From NCBI GenBank assembly GCA_965216225.1, contig CBDCFF010000026.1, forward strand, positions 70,093 through 134,092: a stretch of DNA of 64,000 nt, written 5' to 3'. Numbering within the stretch: position 1 is the first letter of the stretch; the number at the start of each line of letters is the position of its first letter. Shown here one piece after another: positions 1 through 8,283 of the stretch. The stretch is from 3107 sp965216225. Lineage in GTDB: Bacteria > Pseudomonadota > Alphaproteobacteria > Rhodobacterales > Rhodobacteraceae. The translations under genes and the position numbers were made by a program. The notes beneath the pieces were generated by a model. That model was not told the origin of the DNA. It searched no databases and saw only the letters and a list, made by a program, of their open reading frames with translations.

Positions 1-759
1 CGGCAGAAATCAAAGGCCGGCTGGCGTTCGATGTCGCGGGCGATACGGATGGCCGCCCGGAAATCCTGCAAATCCTTTTCCCGCGACAGGCCGTTCAGCA
101 GGATCAGCGGCGCATCGAACGGATTGGCGGAGCGCAGCCCGACCCGGCCACGGCTTTCGGATTGCACGGGGCCCACATCAATGGAGTAACCATCAAGCTC
201 CGGGTCAGTCAGCCACCCTTCGGCGTAATAGGGCCAGAAATGGAACTGAATATCCGGGTGGCTGACATTTTCACCGGAACGGAAAAAGCCGCCGACCCTG
301 CTCGGCCCCGATGCCGCCGGACCCGCACGGGTCAGATACCATTGCAGCTCGGCCAGAAGAATGCGGCGCCGTTTCAGATACCTGTTCTTCGAGATACCCT
401 TGTGCGGGCTCAGGAATTTCAGGTGAACCTCCAGATGATCCTGGAGGTTCCGCCTCACGCCCGTTCCCTGTCAGAATGCGGGTTGCACGGGCGCCGGTCA
501 GAACGGTGACATTGGGCCGCTTCGCAGCCGGGGCAACGCATTCGCGCGCGGTGCAGGGGCGCACGCCCCTGCGGGTATTGGCGTCGAAGGCGGTCACGCC
601 CTCCTGCGATTCGCCACTGTAATCCTCCGGCGTTGCAAAGCCCGCCTGCCGCCCGGCCTCCAGAAGCGGGATGCGCAGGTTCGGATTTTCGGATAGCCTG
701 AGCGCGATGAACCCGCCGGATGATCCCGACCCGATGATGATATGGTCATATTCCATCAT
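1..759 (-). pseudogene. GMC oxidoreductase (choline dehydrogenase-like) pseudogene, partial at the left edge
   Basis: The minus strand starts with a clear FAD-binding N-terminus (MMEYDHIIIGSGSSGG, ATG at 757-759), typical of flavin-dependent alcohol/choline dehydrogenases. After about 35 residues the reading jumps to a segment normally more than 100 residues further in (RPNVTVLTGARATRIL), so an internal part of the FAD domain is deleted. Around position 430-450 the frame is lost. In another frame the C-terminal half continues (LQDHLEV, then FHFWPYYAEGWL, then SRGRVGLRSANPFDAP) and runs off the window edge. At least one deletion and one frameshift make it non-functional. The substrate is unknown, because GMC enzymes cannot be assigned from such fragments. 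Confidence 0.82.
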
Positions 760-872
760 GCGCGCCTCCCCGAAGATCACCATGGGGGGACGCGCGCCGC
801 AGGCCACGGGATTTCCCCCGGTCGTGGTCCGTCGGCGACATCCGGCGCAACCTGTCCGTCAAGGAGACTCCG

Positions 873-1274
873 ATGATCGTCAAGGCCCTGTCCGATATTC
901 TGGAAACCCCCGCCCATGTGAAGGGGGAGGCGTTTGAAAGCCGGCGCATCCTTCTGGCTGCCGATGGTCTGGGCTATTCGCTGCATGACACGCTGGTCAG
1001 GGAAGGATCGGAACAATACCTGCATTACAGGAACCATATCGAGGCGAACTATTGTATTGAAGGGCAGGGCGAGGTCGAGGATGTGGCCACCGGCAGGGTC
1101 TGGCCGCTCTCGCCCGGGTCGATCTATGTTCTGGATCGCCACGATCCGCATATTCTGCGCGCCACCGGGGGCGACATGCGTCTGGTCTGCATCTTCACCC
1201 CGGCGCTGACCGGGCACGAAATCCACGATGAGGACGGCGGTTATCGCGTCGAGGCGCCGGACGCCGGGCGCTGA
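873..1274 (+). CDS. ectC: Ectoine synthase, solitary copy
   Basis: 133-residue cupin-fold protein that in the family cyclises N-gamma-acetyl-2,4-diaminobutyrate to the compatible solute ectoine, in the cytoplasm. The length fits the family (about 125-140). Visible motifs are YLHYRNHIEANYCIEGQGE, then SIYVLDRHDPHILRA and FTPALTGHE. The residues described as iron ligands in characterised EctC proteins fall at the expected positions (Glu57, Tyr85, His93), and His55, Tyr52 and Thr40 of the pocket are also present. The usual Trp near position 21 is Phe here. No ectA, ectB or ectD lies in the window: upstream is a dead GMC gene and downstream is rplO. It is therefore an orphan copy that would need a precursor made elsewhere or taken up. 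Confidence 0.88.
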   Translation: MIVKALSDILETPAHVKGEAFESRRILLAADGLGYSLHDTLVREGSEQYLHYRNHIEANYCIEGQGEVEDVATGRVWPLSPGSIYVLDRHDPHILRATGGDMRLVCIFTPALTGHEIHDEDGGYRVEAPDAGR

Positions 1275-1290
1275 ATTCACGACCGACGCC

Positions 1291-1325
1291 CCTTGCTCCT
1301 TGCTCCTTGCGCCTTGCCCCTTGCG
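1291..1325. repeat. Heptanucleotide tandem repeat, five units
   Basis: Five consecutive 7-bp units of the form CCTTGCN (N = T, T, G, C, G) in the ectC-rplO intergenic space. No coding function is apparent. Copy number could vary by slippage. Confidence 0.8.
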
Positions 1326-1443
1326 CCGACGCGCGGCAGCGTCTATACGCCGCCGGTGGTCCCTCACTGGCCCGATTCACGCAAGTCAAGCCGCGTTTGG
1401 CCCGTCACGCTCGTGGGTCACTTCCGGCACAAGGAGAGCGAAC

Positions 1444-1917
1444 ATGAAACTTCATGAACTGCGCGACAATCCCGGCGCAACCAAACCGAAAAAACGCATC
1501 GGCCGTGGTCCCGGCTCCGGCAAGGGCAAAACCGGCGGTCGTGGCGTCAAGGGTCAGAAATCCCGTTCCGGCGTGGCGCTCAACGGTTACGAAGGCGGGC
1601 AGATGCCGCTTTACATGCGGTTGCCGAAGCGCGGCTTCAGCAAACCGAACCGCAGGTCTTTCGCCGTCGTCAACCTTGGCCTGATCCAGAAATTCATCGA
1701 CGCCGGGAAAATCGACGCGGAAAAGCCGATAACCGAGGATGTTCTGGTCGAATCCGGTCTGGTGCGCCGCAAGCTGGACGGTGTGCGCGTTCTGGCCAAA
1801 GGCGGGTTTTCCGCCACGGTGGCCATTGAAGCGACCGGCGCGTCGAAATCCGCTGTGGAAGCCGTCGGGAAGGCCGGTGGCTCTCTGACGGTCACAAAGG
1901 CGGCAGCGGCGGAATAA
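1444..1917 (+). CDS. rplO: 50S ribosomal protein L15
   Basis: 157-residue L15, a late-assembling 23S rRNA-binding protein of the large subunit. The N-terminus carries the signature MKLHELRDNPGA followed by a Gly/Lys/Arg-rich stretch (RIGRGPGSGKGKTGGRG) and GYEGGQMPLYMRLPKRGF. A purine-rich stretch (AAGGAGAG) ends a few bases before the ATG. It is the first ribosomal gene in the window. The genes that usually precede it in the spc operon (rpsE, rpmD) are not next to it, since ectC lies upstream. secY follows after about 110 bases. Confidence 0.97.
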   Translation: MKLHELRDNPGATKPKKRIGRGPGSGKGKTGGRGVKGQKSRSGVALNGYEGGQMPLYMRLPKRGFSKPNRRSFAVVNLGLIQKFIDAGKIDAEKPITEDVLVESGLVRRKLDGVRVLAKGGFSATVAIEATGASKSAVEAVGKAGGSLTVTKAAAAE

Positions 1918-2026
1918 GCGCTTGTGAGCGGCAGACCCGGCGCTTACATACACTACCAGGTTTTCCCAAGCGCCGCCGACCCGGAAAACGGTCTGGCGGC
2001 GTTTCCACTGACAGAGAGGCCGACCC

Positions 2027-3388
2027 ATGGCATCCGCAGCAGAACAAATGGCAGCAAACATCAGTTGGGGCACCTTGGGCAAGGCGACCGAGTTGAGGCA
2101 GCGCATCCTTTTCACCGTCGGGCTGCTGATCGTGTATCGTCTGGGCACCTATATTCCGGTGCCGGGGATTGACGGCATCGCGCTGCGCCAGTTCATGGAG
2201 GAAGCCGCCACCGGTCTGGGCGGGGTTCTGTCGATGTTCACTGGCGGCGCCCTTGCGCGCATGGGGATTTTCGCGCTGGGCATCATGCCGTACATTTCGG
2301 CCTCGATCATCGTGCAGTTGCTGACGGCCATGGTGCCGGCGCTGGAGCAGTTGAAGAAAGAGGGTGAACAGGGCCGCAAGAAGATCAACCAGTATACCCG
2401 CTATGGCACTGTGGTGCTCTCGACCTTCCAGGCCTGGGGGCTGGCGGTCAGCCTTGAAGCCGGGGAACTTGTGACCGATCCGGGTCTTTTCTTCCGCCTG
2501 TCGTGTGTGATCACGCTGGTCGGCGGCACCATGTTCCTGATGTGGCTGGGTGAACAGATTACTGCGCGCGGTATCGGCAACGGTATCTCGCTGATCATCT
2601 TTGTCGGCATCGTCGCCGAAATTCCGGCCGCTCTGGCGCAGTTCCTCAGTCAGGGCCGCTCCGGTGCGCTCAGCCCTGCGGTGATCGTGGGCGTGTTGCT
2701 CATGGTCGTGGCGGTGATTGCCTTCGTGGTCTTCATGGAGCGCAGCCTGCGCAAGATTCACATCCAGTATCCGCGCCGACAGGTGGGGATGAAAGTCTAT
2801 GACGGCGGCACCAGCCATCTGCCGGTCAAGGTGAACCCGGCAGGCGTGATCCCGGCGATCTTCGCCTCGTCGCTGCTGTTGCTGCCGACCACGGTCTCGA
2901 CCTTCTCGGGCAACCAGACCGGGCCGTTCATGTCAACCGTCCTCGCCTATTTCGGGCCGGGTCAGCCGCTGTATCTGGCGTTCTTCACCGCGATGATCGT
3001 GTTCTTCACGTTCTTCTATACGTTCAACGTTTCGTTCAAGACCGATGACGTGGCCGAGAACCTGAAGAACCAGAACGGATTCATCCCCGGCATCCGCCCC
3101 GGCAAACGCACGGCGGAATATCTGGATTATGTCGTGACCCGGATACTGGTTCTTGGCTCTGCCTACCTTGCGGCTGTTTGTCTTCTTCCCGAAATCCTGC
3201 GTTCGCAACTGGCCATTCCGTTCTACTTTGGCGGCACCTCGGTTCTGATCGTGGTCTCGGTGACGATGGACACGATCCAGCAGGTCCAGAGCCATCTGCT
3301 CGCGCATCAGTATGAAGGGCTGATCGAACGCTCGCAGTTGCGCGGCAGGGGCAGGAAGCGCAACAGGAAGGGAACGCCCGGACGATGA
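2027..3388 (+). CDS. secY: Preprotein translocase subunit SecY
   Basis: 453-residue polytopic inner-membrane channel protein of the SecYEG translocon. About ten hydrophobic segments are visible, starting with ILFTVGLLIVYRLGTYIPVPG, with conserved stretches such as GIMPYISASIIVQLL and GIGNGISLIIF. The cytoplasmic C-terminal region has the family pattern FIPGIRPGKRT. The length is normal for alphaproteobacteria. The stop codon overlaps the adk start (ATGA), implying translational coupling. An imperfect hairpin (about 1969-2008) precedes the gene. Confidence 0.98.
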   Translation: MASAAEQMAANISWGTLGKATELRQRILFTVGLLIVYRLGTYIPVPGIDGIALRQFMEEAATGLGGVLSMFTGGALARMGIFALGIMPYISASIIVQLLTAMVPALEQLKKEGEQGRKKINQYTRYGTVVLSTFQAWGLAVSLEAGELVTDPGLFFRLSCVITLVGGTMFLMWLGEQITARGIGNGISLIIFVGIVAEIPAALAQFLSQGRSGALSPAVIVGVLLMVVAVIAFVVFMERSLRKIHIQYPRRQVGMKVYDGGTSHLPVKVNPAGVIPAIFASSLLLLPTTVSTFSGNQTGPFMSTVLAYFGPGQPLYLAFFTAMIVFFTFFYTFNVSFKTDDVAENLKNQNGFIPGIRPGKRTAEYLDYVVTRILVLGSAYLAAVCLLPEILRSQLAIPFYFGGTSVLIVVSVTMDTIQQVQSHLLAHQYEGLIERSQLRGRGRKRNRKGTPGR

Positions 3389-4035
3389 CGATGAACGTCA
3401 TTCTTCTCGGACCGCCGGGCGCGGGCAAGGGCACGCAGGCGCACGGACTGGTGGAAGGGCGGGGGATGATCCAGCTCTCGACCGGCGACATGCTGAGAGA
3501 GGCGCGCACCTCGGGCACCGGGATGGGCCGGAAGGTCGCGGCGATCATGGATGCGGGCGGGTTGGTGAGCGATGAGATCGTCATCGGCCTGATCAGGGAA
3601 AAGCTGGAAGGCAAGCGGGGCGGCGGCTTTATCTTCGACGGCTTTCCGCGCACCCTGGGCCAGGCCGATGCCCTGGGAAAGCTCCTGCAGGAGGTCGGTC
3701 AGACGCTCGATGCGGTCATCGAGATGCGCGTCGATGACAATGCGCTGGTCAGCCGCATCACGGCGCGTTCCACCTGCGGCAATTGCGGCGAGGGGTACAA
3801 CGATATTTCCAGGCCGATCCCCGCCGATGGCAGGTGCCGCAATTGCGGTCATGCAGAGTTCAGGCGCCGCGCCGACGACAATGAGGAAAGCCTGCGCACC
3901 CGCCTGATGGAATATTACAAGAAGACCTCTCCGCTGATCGGCTACTACCACGCGAAAGGCAAACTGAACACGATAGACGGGCTGGGCGGGATCGACGAGG
4001 TCGCCGCCTCGATCAATGCGGTTCTGGATGCGTAA
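3385..4035 (+). CDS. adk: Adenylate kinase with zinc-binding lid
   Basis: 216 residues. It catalyses ATP + AMP <-> 2 ADP in the cytoplasm. The P-loop GPPGAGKGTQA lies at the N-terminus, followed by FDGFPRTLGQADAL. The LID contains two CxxC pairs (CGNC and CRNC), the tetracysteine arrangement of long zinc-binding adenylate kinases, then RRADDNEESLRTRL. Translation may start at 3385 (overlapping the secY stop) or at the second ATG at 3391, and the sequence does not decide this. Its place between secY and rpsM is the usual alphaproteobacterial order. Confidence 0.97.
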   Translation: MTMNVILLGPPGAGKGTQAHGLVEGRGMIQLSTGDMLREARTSGTGMGRKVAAIMDAGGLVSDEIVIGLIREKLEGKRGGGFIFDGFPRTLGQADALGKLLQEVGQTLDAVIEMRVDDNALVSRITARSTCGNCGEGYNDISRPIPADGRCRNCGHAEFRRRADDNEESLRTRLMEYYKKTSPLIGYYHAKGKLNTIDGLGGIDEVAASINAVLDA

Positions 4036-4228
4036 GCCCCCCTTGACGGGGCTGCGGAAACCACATACTCGACAGCCCTCCCCGATGGGAATCGGAGGCG
4101 GGTCGAATCACATGTCGCCCGCTCCCGGAAATCGAAATCCAGCAGTGGCCCGCAGGCGTCCAGCCTCCGGGCTTCCGTTGTGAAAAAAGGTTCTGGAGTT
4201 ACGGAACCGCGACGAAAGGAAAAGACAC

Positions 4229-4597
4229 GTGGCACGCATCGCCGGCATCAACATCCCGACCAGCAAGCGGGTGCTGATCGCCCTCACCTACATCACCGGC
4301 ATCGGTCCCGCAGCCGCCAGAACCATCTGCGAAGCCGTGAACATCGACCAGGCCCGCCGTGTCAACGAACTCAGCGACTCAGAGGTTGTGGCCATCCGCG
4401 AACACATCGACGCCAACGTCACCGTCGAGGGCGACCTGCGCCGCGGGGTTCAGATGAACATCAAGCGCCTGATGGACCTTGGCTGCTACCGCGGCCTGCG
4501 TCACCGCCGCAACCTGCCGGTTCGCGGTCAGCGCACCCACACCAATGCGCGCACGCGCAAGGGCCCGGCGAAACCGATCGCCGGCAAGAAAAAATAA
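4229..4597 (+). CDS. rpsM: 30S ribosomal protein S13
   Basis: 122-residue S13, a 30S head protein contacting the P-site tRNA and the large subunit. It begins ARIAGINIPTSKRV and ends with the basic tail RGQRTHTNARTRKGPAK, both family hallmarks. The start is GTG, with an AAAGGA ribosome-binding site about ten bases upstream. The 193-base adk-rpsM gap is the largest in this run and could hold a secondary promoter, though no convincing -35/-10 pair is seen. Confidence 0.97.
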   Translation: MARIAGINIPTSKRVLIALTYITGIGPAAARTICEAVNIDQARRVNELSDSEVVAIREHIDANVTVEGDLRRGVQMNIKRLMDLGCYRGLRHRRNLPVRGQRTHTNARTRKGPAKPIAGKKK

Positions 4598-4611
4598 GGG
4601 AGCCTGACCGA

Positions 4612-5001
4612 ATGGTACGCGACAAGACTCGTCTGAAGCGGAAAGAGCGCAAGAACATCGCATCCGGTGTCGCGCATGTGGACAGTTCGTTCAACAACAC
4701 CAAGATCCTGATCTCTGACGTTCAGGGCAACGCGATTGCATGGTCATCCGCCGGCACCATGGGTTTCAAGGGGTCGCGCAAATCGACCCCTTACGCCGCC
4801 CAGATGGCCGCAGAGGATGCCGGTCGCAAGGCGCAGGAACACGGTGTCAAGACGCTGGAAGTCGAAGTGCAGGGCCCCGGTTCCGGCCGTGAAAGCGCGC
4901 TGCGCGCCCTGGCCGCTGTCGGCTTGAGCATCACGGCGATTCGCGATGTGACCCCGATTGCGCATAACGGCTGCCGCCCGCCAAAGCGCCGCCGCGTCTG
5001 A
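4612..5001 (+). CDS. rpsK: 30S ribosomal protein S11
   Basis: 129-residue S11, a platform protein of the small subunit. Family motifs include GVAHVDSSFNNTKILISD, GFKGSRKSTPYAAQ and the conserved C-terminus HNGCRPPKRRRV. The start is the ATG at 4612, where homologues begin, rather than any upstream in-frame codon. It lies 14 bases after rpsM with a GGGAG ribosome-binding site between them. Confidence 0.97.
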   Translation: MVRDKTRLKRKERKNIASGVAHVDSSFNNTKILISDVQGNAIAWSSAGTMGFKGSRKSTPYAAQMAAEDAGRKAQEHGVKTLEVEVQGPGSGRESALRALAAVGLSITAIRDVTPIAHNGCRPPKRRRV

Positions 5002-5014
5002 CTGTCATTCCCCG

Positions 5015-5044
5015 CTCTGGCCATGCGATCCCGCATGGCCAGAG
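5015..5044. promoter_or_regulatory. Perfect hairpin between rpsK and rpoA
   Basis: A 13-bp perfect inverted repeat (CTCTGGCCATGCG at 5015-5027 and its complement at 5032-5044) with a 4-base loop lies in the rpsK-rpoA gap. No T-tract follows, so a classic terminator is unlikely. An mRNA-processing or stability element, or a partial terminator adjusting rpoA output, is possible. The structure is certain; the role is inferred. Confidence 0.6.
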
Positions 5045-5114
5045 TCCGTCATTTTGAACCTCGGGCGTTTTCGGACTTGGACATGGTCCGCAAACAGGTA
5101 TGGAGGCGACACAC

Positions 5115-6131
5115 ATGATCCACAAAAACTGGCAGGAACTTATCAAACCGGCCCAACTGAAGATCAGGCCAAGCAACGATCCCGCGCGCCAGGCGACCGT
5201 GATCGCCGAACCGCTGGAGCGTGGCTTCGGCCTGACTCTGGGCAATGCGCTGCGCCGGGTGCTGATGGGCTCCCTTCAAGGCGCGGCCATCACCAGCGTC
5301 CAGATCGACAACGTGCTGCACGAGTTTTCCTCTGTCGCCGGCGTGCGCGAGGATGTGACCGACATCGTGCTGAACCTGAAAGGCGTTGCGCTCAGCATGG
5401 GTGTCGAAGGGCCGAAGCGCCTCGCGGTTTCCGCCAACGGCCCGTCCGTTGTCACCGCGGGGGACATTTCGGAAACCGCCGGTATGGAGATTCTGAACAA
5501 GGATCACGTCATCTGTCATCTGGACGAAGGCGCGAGCCTTTACATGGAACTGACCGTGAACACCGGCAAGGGCTATGTCTCGTCCGACCGGAACAAGCCG
5601 GAGGATGCGCCGATCGGCCTGATCCCGATCGACGCGATCTATTCGCCGGTCCGCAAGGTCAGCTATGATGTTCAGCCGACCCGGGAAGGTCAGATTCTGG
5701 ACTATGACAGGCTGACCCTCAAACTGGAGACCGACGGCTCCATCACCCCGGATGACGCGGTGGCTTTTGCCGCGCGCATCCTTCAGGATCAGTTGTCGAT
5801 CTTTGTCAACTTCGATGAGCCGGAGACCGCCAGCCGTCAGGAAGAAGACGATGGGCTGGAGTTCAATCCGCTGCTGCTCAAGAAAGTGGACGAACTGGAA
5901 CTGTCGGTCCGCTCGGCGAACTGCCTGAAGAACGACAACATCGTCTATATCGGCGATCTCATTCAGAAAACCGAAGCCGAGATGCTGCGCACCCCGAATT
6001 TCGGCCGCAAGTCGCTGAACGAGATCAAGGAGGTGCTGTCCGGCATGGGGCTGCACCTTGGCATGGATGTCGAGGAATGGCCGCCGGAAAACATCGAGGA
6101 TCTGGCCAAGAAGTTCGAGGACCAGTTCTGA
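5115..6131 (+). CDS. rpoA: DNA-directed RNA polymerase alpha subunit
   Basis: 338 residues. RNA polymerase alpha dimerises to nucleate enzyme assembly and contacts UP elements and activators. The N-terminal domain shows ERGFGLTLGNALRRVLMGSL and VREDVTDIVLNLK; the C-terminal domain shows ELSVRSANCLKNDNI and LGRKSLNEIKE-like residues (NFGRKSLNEIKE). The start at 5115 is chosen because homologues begin MIHKNWQELIKP and a GGAGG site lies 9-13 bases upstream. Length is standard. Confidence 0.98.
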   Translation: MIHKNWQELIKPAQLKIRPSNDPARQATVIAEPLERGFGLTLGNALRRVLMGSLQGAAITSVQIDNVLHEFSSVAGVREDVTDIVLNLKGVALSMGVEGPKRLAVSANGPSVVTAGDISETAGMEILNKDHVICHLDEGASLYMELTVNTGKGYVSSDRNKPEDAPIGLIPIDAIYSPVRKVSYDVQPTREGQILDYDRLTLKLETDGSITPDDAVAFAARILQDQLSIFVNFDEPETASRQEEDDGLEFNPLLLKKVDELELSVRSANCLKNDNIVYIGDLIQKTEAEMLRTPNFGRKSLNEIKEVLSGMGLHLGMDVEEWPPENIEDLAKKFEDQF

Positions 6132-6303
6132 ATTTCATCCAGGCGGGGCAATTTCGCCCGGATGCAGGATACCGAAATGCGCCGACGCAATACCGACCGC
6201 AATACCGACGTTTTGCAGAGGTGGAAAACACGGGCAATTCCGCCCCAGGGAGAGGGACTGACACGCATCGGTTCCCGGACAAAGCATAAAAGGAGATACG
6301 AAA

Positions 6304-6732
6304 ATGCGTCACGCCGGAGGCTACCGCCGCCTGAACCGCACCCACGAGCACCGCAAGGCGCTGTTTGCCAACATGGCCGGGTCGCTGATCGAGCATGAAC
6401 AGATCAAGACCACGCTGCCGAAAGCCAAGGAGCTTCGCCGCGTTGTCGAAAAGCTGGTCACGCTGGGCAAACGCGGCGACCTTCATGCCCGCCGGCTGGC
6501 CGCGGGCGGTCTGAAACAGGACTGGCATGTTGCCAGACTGTTTGACGTTCTGGGGCCGCGCTACAAGGACCGCAATGGCGGTTATGTGCGTGTTCTCAGG
6601 GCCGGTTTCCGCTATGGCGACATGGCCCCGATGGCCATTGTCGAGCTTGTTGACCGCGACGCCGACGCCAGGGGCGCCGCCGACAGGGCGAGGGTTGCCA
6701 CGGAAGACGCCGCCGCCGGTGACGCCGAATAG
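6304..6732 (+). CDS. rplQ: 50S ribosomal protein L17
   Basis: 142-residue L17, located near the exit tunnel of the large subunit. It begins MRHAGGYRRLNRTHEHRKA, followed by LFANMAGSLIEHEQIKTTLPKA, both diagnostic. The C-terminus is an Ala/Asp-rich tail common in alphaproteobacteria. An AAGGAG ribosome-binding site sits about ten bases before the ATG. It is the last gene of the ribosomal cluster. The 172-base rpoA-rplQ gap contains a small imperfect hairpin around 6138-6164. Confidence 0.97.
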   Translation: MRHAGGYRRLNRTHEHRKALFANMAGSLIEHEQIKTTLPKAKELRRVVEKLVTLGKRGDLHARRLAAGGLKQDWHVARLFDVLGPRYKDRNGGYVRVLRAGFRYGDMAPMAIVELVDRDADARGAADRARVATEDAAAGDAE

Positions 6733-6739
6733 GCCGCCG

Positions 6740-6769
6740 CGGGTTTCTTCAGGATTGATGAAAAACCCG
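6740..6769 (+). terminator. Possible terminator hairpin after rplQ
   Basis: An imperfect inverted repeat (CGGGTTTCTTCA and TGAAAAACCCG with a 7-base loop) starts just after the rplQ stop. The position suits the end of the ribosomal operon, but the T-rich tail is poor. Confidence 0.45.
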
Positions 6770-6938
6770 GTCAAGGCGGGGTTTCCGATTTGGCCGCGCG
6801 CAAGGCGCGCCTGACCGCCCCCCGCCCCCCGCCGCGATGGAGAGCAGCGACATGCGCCTGTCGATCCGGGCGAAAAGATGCGCTGAGCAGAAGCGCATTG
6901 TGCTTTCCTCCCCGGCCATTGCAGCCTAGATTCGCACA

Positions 6939-8252
6939 ATGGCCGACCTGTTCGATACTGCCCCCGGCACCGGCGGCAATACCGCCCCGCGCCCTCTGGC
7001 GGACCGGCTGCGCCCGCGCGCGCTGTCCGATGTCATCGGGCAGGATCACCTGTTGGGCCCCGAGGCGCCCCTGGGCGCGATGCTGCGATCAGGCAGCCTG
7101 TCCTCTCTCATCTTCTGGGGACCGCCGGGGGTGGGAAAGACCACCATCGCGCGGCTTCTGGCCGATGAAACCGATCTGACCTTCGTGCAGGTCAGCGCGA
7201 TCTTTACCGGCGTGCAGGATCTCAGGAAAGTCTTTGAGGCGGCAGGGATACGCCGCGCGAACGGGCAGGGAACCCTGCTGTTCGTGGATGAGGTCCACCG
7301 CTTCAACAAGGCCCAGCAGGACGGATTTCTGCCACATATGGAGGATGGGACGATCCTGCTTGTCGGGGCGACGACCGAGAATCCGTCCTTTGAACTGAAC
7401 GCGGCGCTGCTCTCTCGCGCGCAGGTGCTGGTGCTGGAACGCTTCGAGCTTGCCGATCTCGAACGCCTTGCCCAGCGGGCGGAGCGGGAGCTTGGGCAGG
7501 CGCTGCCGCTGGATGGTCCGGCGCGAGAGGCCATGCTGCAAATGGCGGATGGCGATGGTCGCGCCCTGTTGAATCTGGTGGAGCAGGTGGCCGCCTGGCG
7601 GGTCGAGGGCAGGCTCGACACGGAGGCGCTGTCAAAACGCCTGATGCGGCGGGCTGCAAAATACGACAAGTCCGGCGATGAGCACTACAACCTCATTTCG
7701 GCGCTGCACAAGTCGGTGCGGGGGTCCGACCCGGACGCGGCGATCTACTGGTTCGCGCGGATGCTGGAGGGCGGGGAAGACCCGCGCTATCTGGCCCGCC
7801 GCATCACCCGGATGGCGGTGGAGGACATCGGTCTTGCCGATCCGCAGGCGCAAACCCATTGTCTTCATGCTTGGGAGGTCCATGAACGGCTGGGCAGCCC
7901 CGAGGGGGAACTGGCGCTTGCCCAGGCGGTGATCTATCTGGCTCTGGCGCCGAAATCCAACGCCGGTTATGTGGCCTGCGGGGAAGCGCGCCGCGCCGCG
8001 AAGGCGACCGGATCGAAACCGCCCCCCAAACACATCCTGAATGCGCCGACTTCGTTGATGAAGACTCTGGGCCATGGCGCGGGATACGAATATGACCATG
8101 ATGCCGAGGCTGGCTTTTCCGGCCAGAACTATTTTCCCGACGACATGCGGCGCGGGGTCTATTACCGCCCGCCCGAACGGGGGTTCGAACGGGAACTGAA
8201 GCGTCGCCTCGACTATTTCGTCAAGCTGCGCGCAAAGCGTCAGGGCAGTTGA
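6939..8252 (+). CDS. rarA: Replication-associated recombination protein RarA (MgsA), AAA+ ATPase
   Basis: 437 residues. RarA/MgsA/WRNIP1-family clamp-loader-like ATPases act at stalled replication forks. Domains in order: N-terminal linker (LADRLRPRALSDVIGQDHLLG), Walker A GPPGVGKTT, Walker B LLFVDEVHRFNK, sensor 1 region VGATTENPSFELN, then the C-terminal tetramerisation domain (DPDAAIYWFARMLEGGEDPRY). The length is typical. crcB follows after 31 bases on the same strand. Confidence 0.95.
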   Translation: MADLFDTAPGTGGNTAPRPLADRLRPRALSDVIGQDHLLGPEAPLGAMLRSGSLSSLIFWGPPGVGKTTIARLLADETDLTFVQVSAIFTGVQDLRKVFEAAGIRRANGQGTLLFVDEVHRFNKAQQDGFLPHMEDGTILLVGATTENPSFELNAALLSRAQVLVLERFELADLERLAQRAERELGQALPLDGPAREAMLQMADGDGRALLNLVEQVAAWRVEGRLDTEALSKRLMRRAAKYDKSGDEHYNLISALHKSVRGSDPDAAIYWFARMLEGGEDPRYLARRITRMAVEDIGLADPQAQTHCLHAWEVHERLGSPEGELALAQAVIYLALAPKSNAGYVACGEARRAAKATGSKPPPKHILNAPTSLMKTLGHGAGYEYDHDAEAGFSGQNYFPDDMRRGVYYRPPERGFERELKRRLDYFVKLRAKRQGS

Positions 8253-8283
8253 CTCCGCGCCGCTTTCACGAAACACAGCGCCC

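Noticed and set aside
271..807. A 178-residue open frame that could be annotated as an intact short protein
   Set aside because: It is the out-of-register remains of a GMC oxidoreductase: the start is fused to a later segment and the last 80 residues are out of frame.
777..1367. Long open frame opposite ectC
   Set aside because: It mirrors ectC on the other strand and has a repetitive end caused by the heptanucleotide repeat; no recognisable protein family.
6025..6939. 304-residue minus-strand frame opposite rplQ and the rpoA end
   Set aside because: High-GC antisense shadow of rplQ; no family features, and rplQ is certain.
8253..8283. Fluoride riboswitch upstream of crcB
   Set aside because: The gap is only 31 bases and lacks the conserved pseudoknot sequences.
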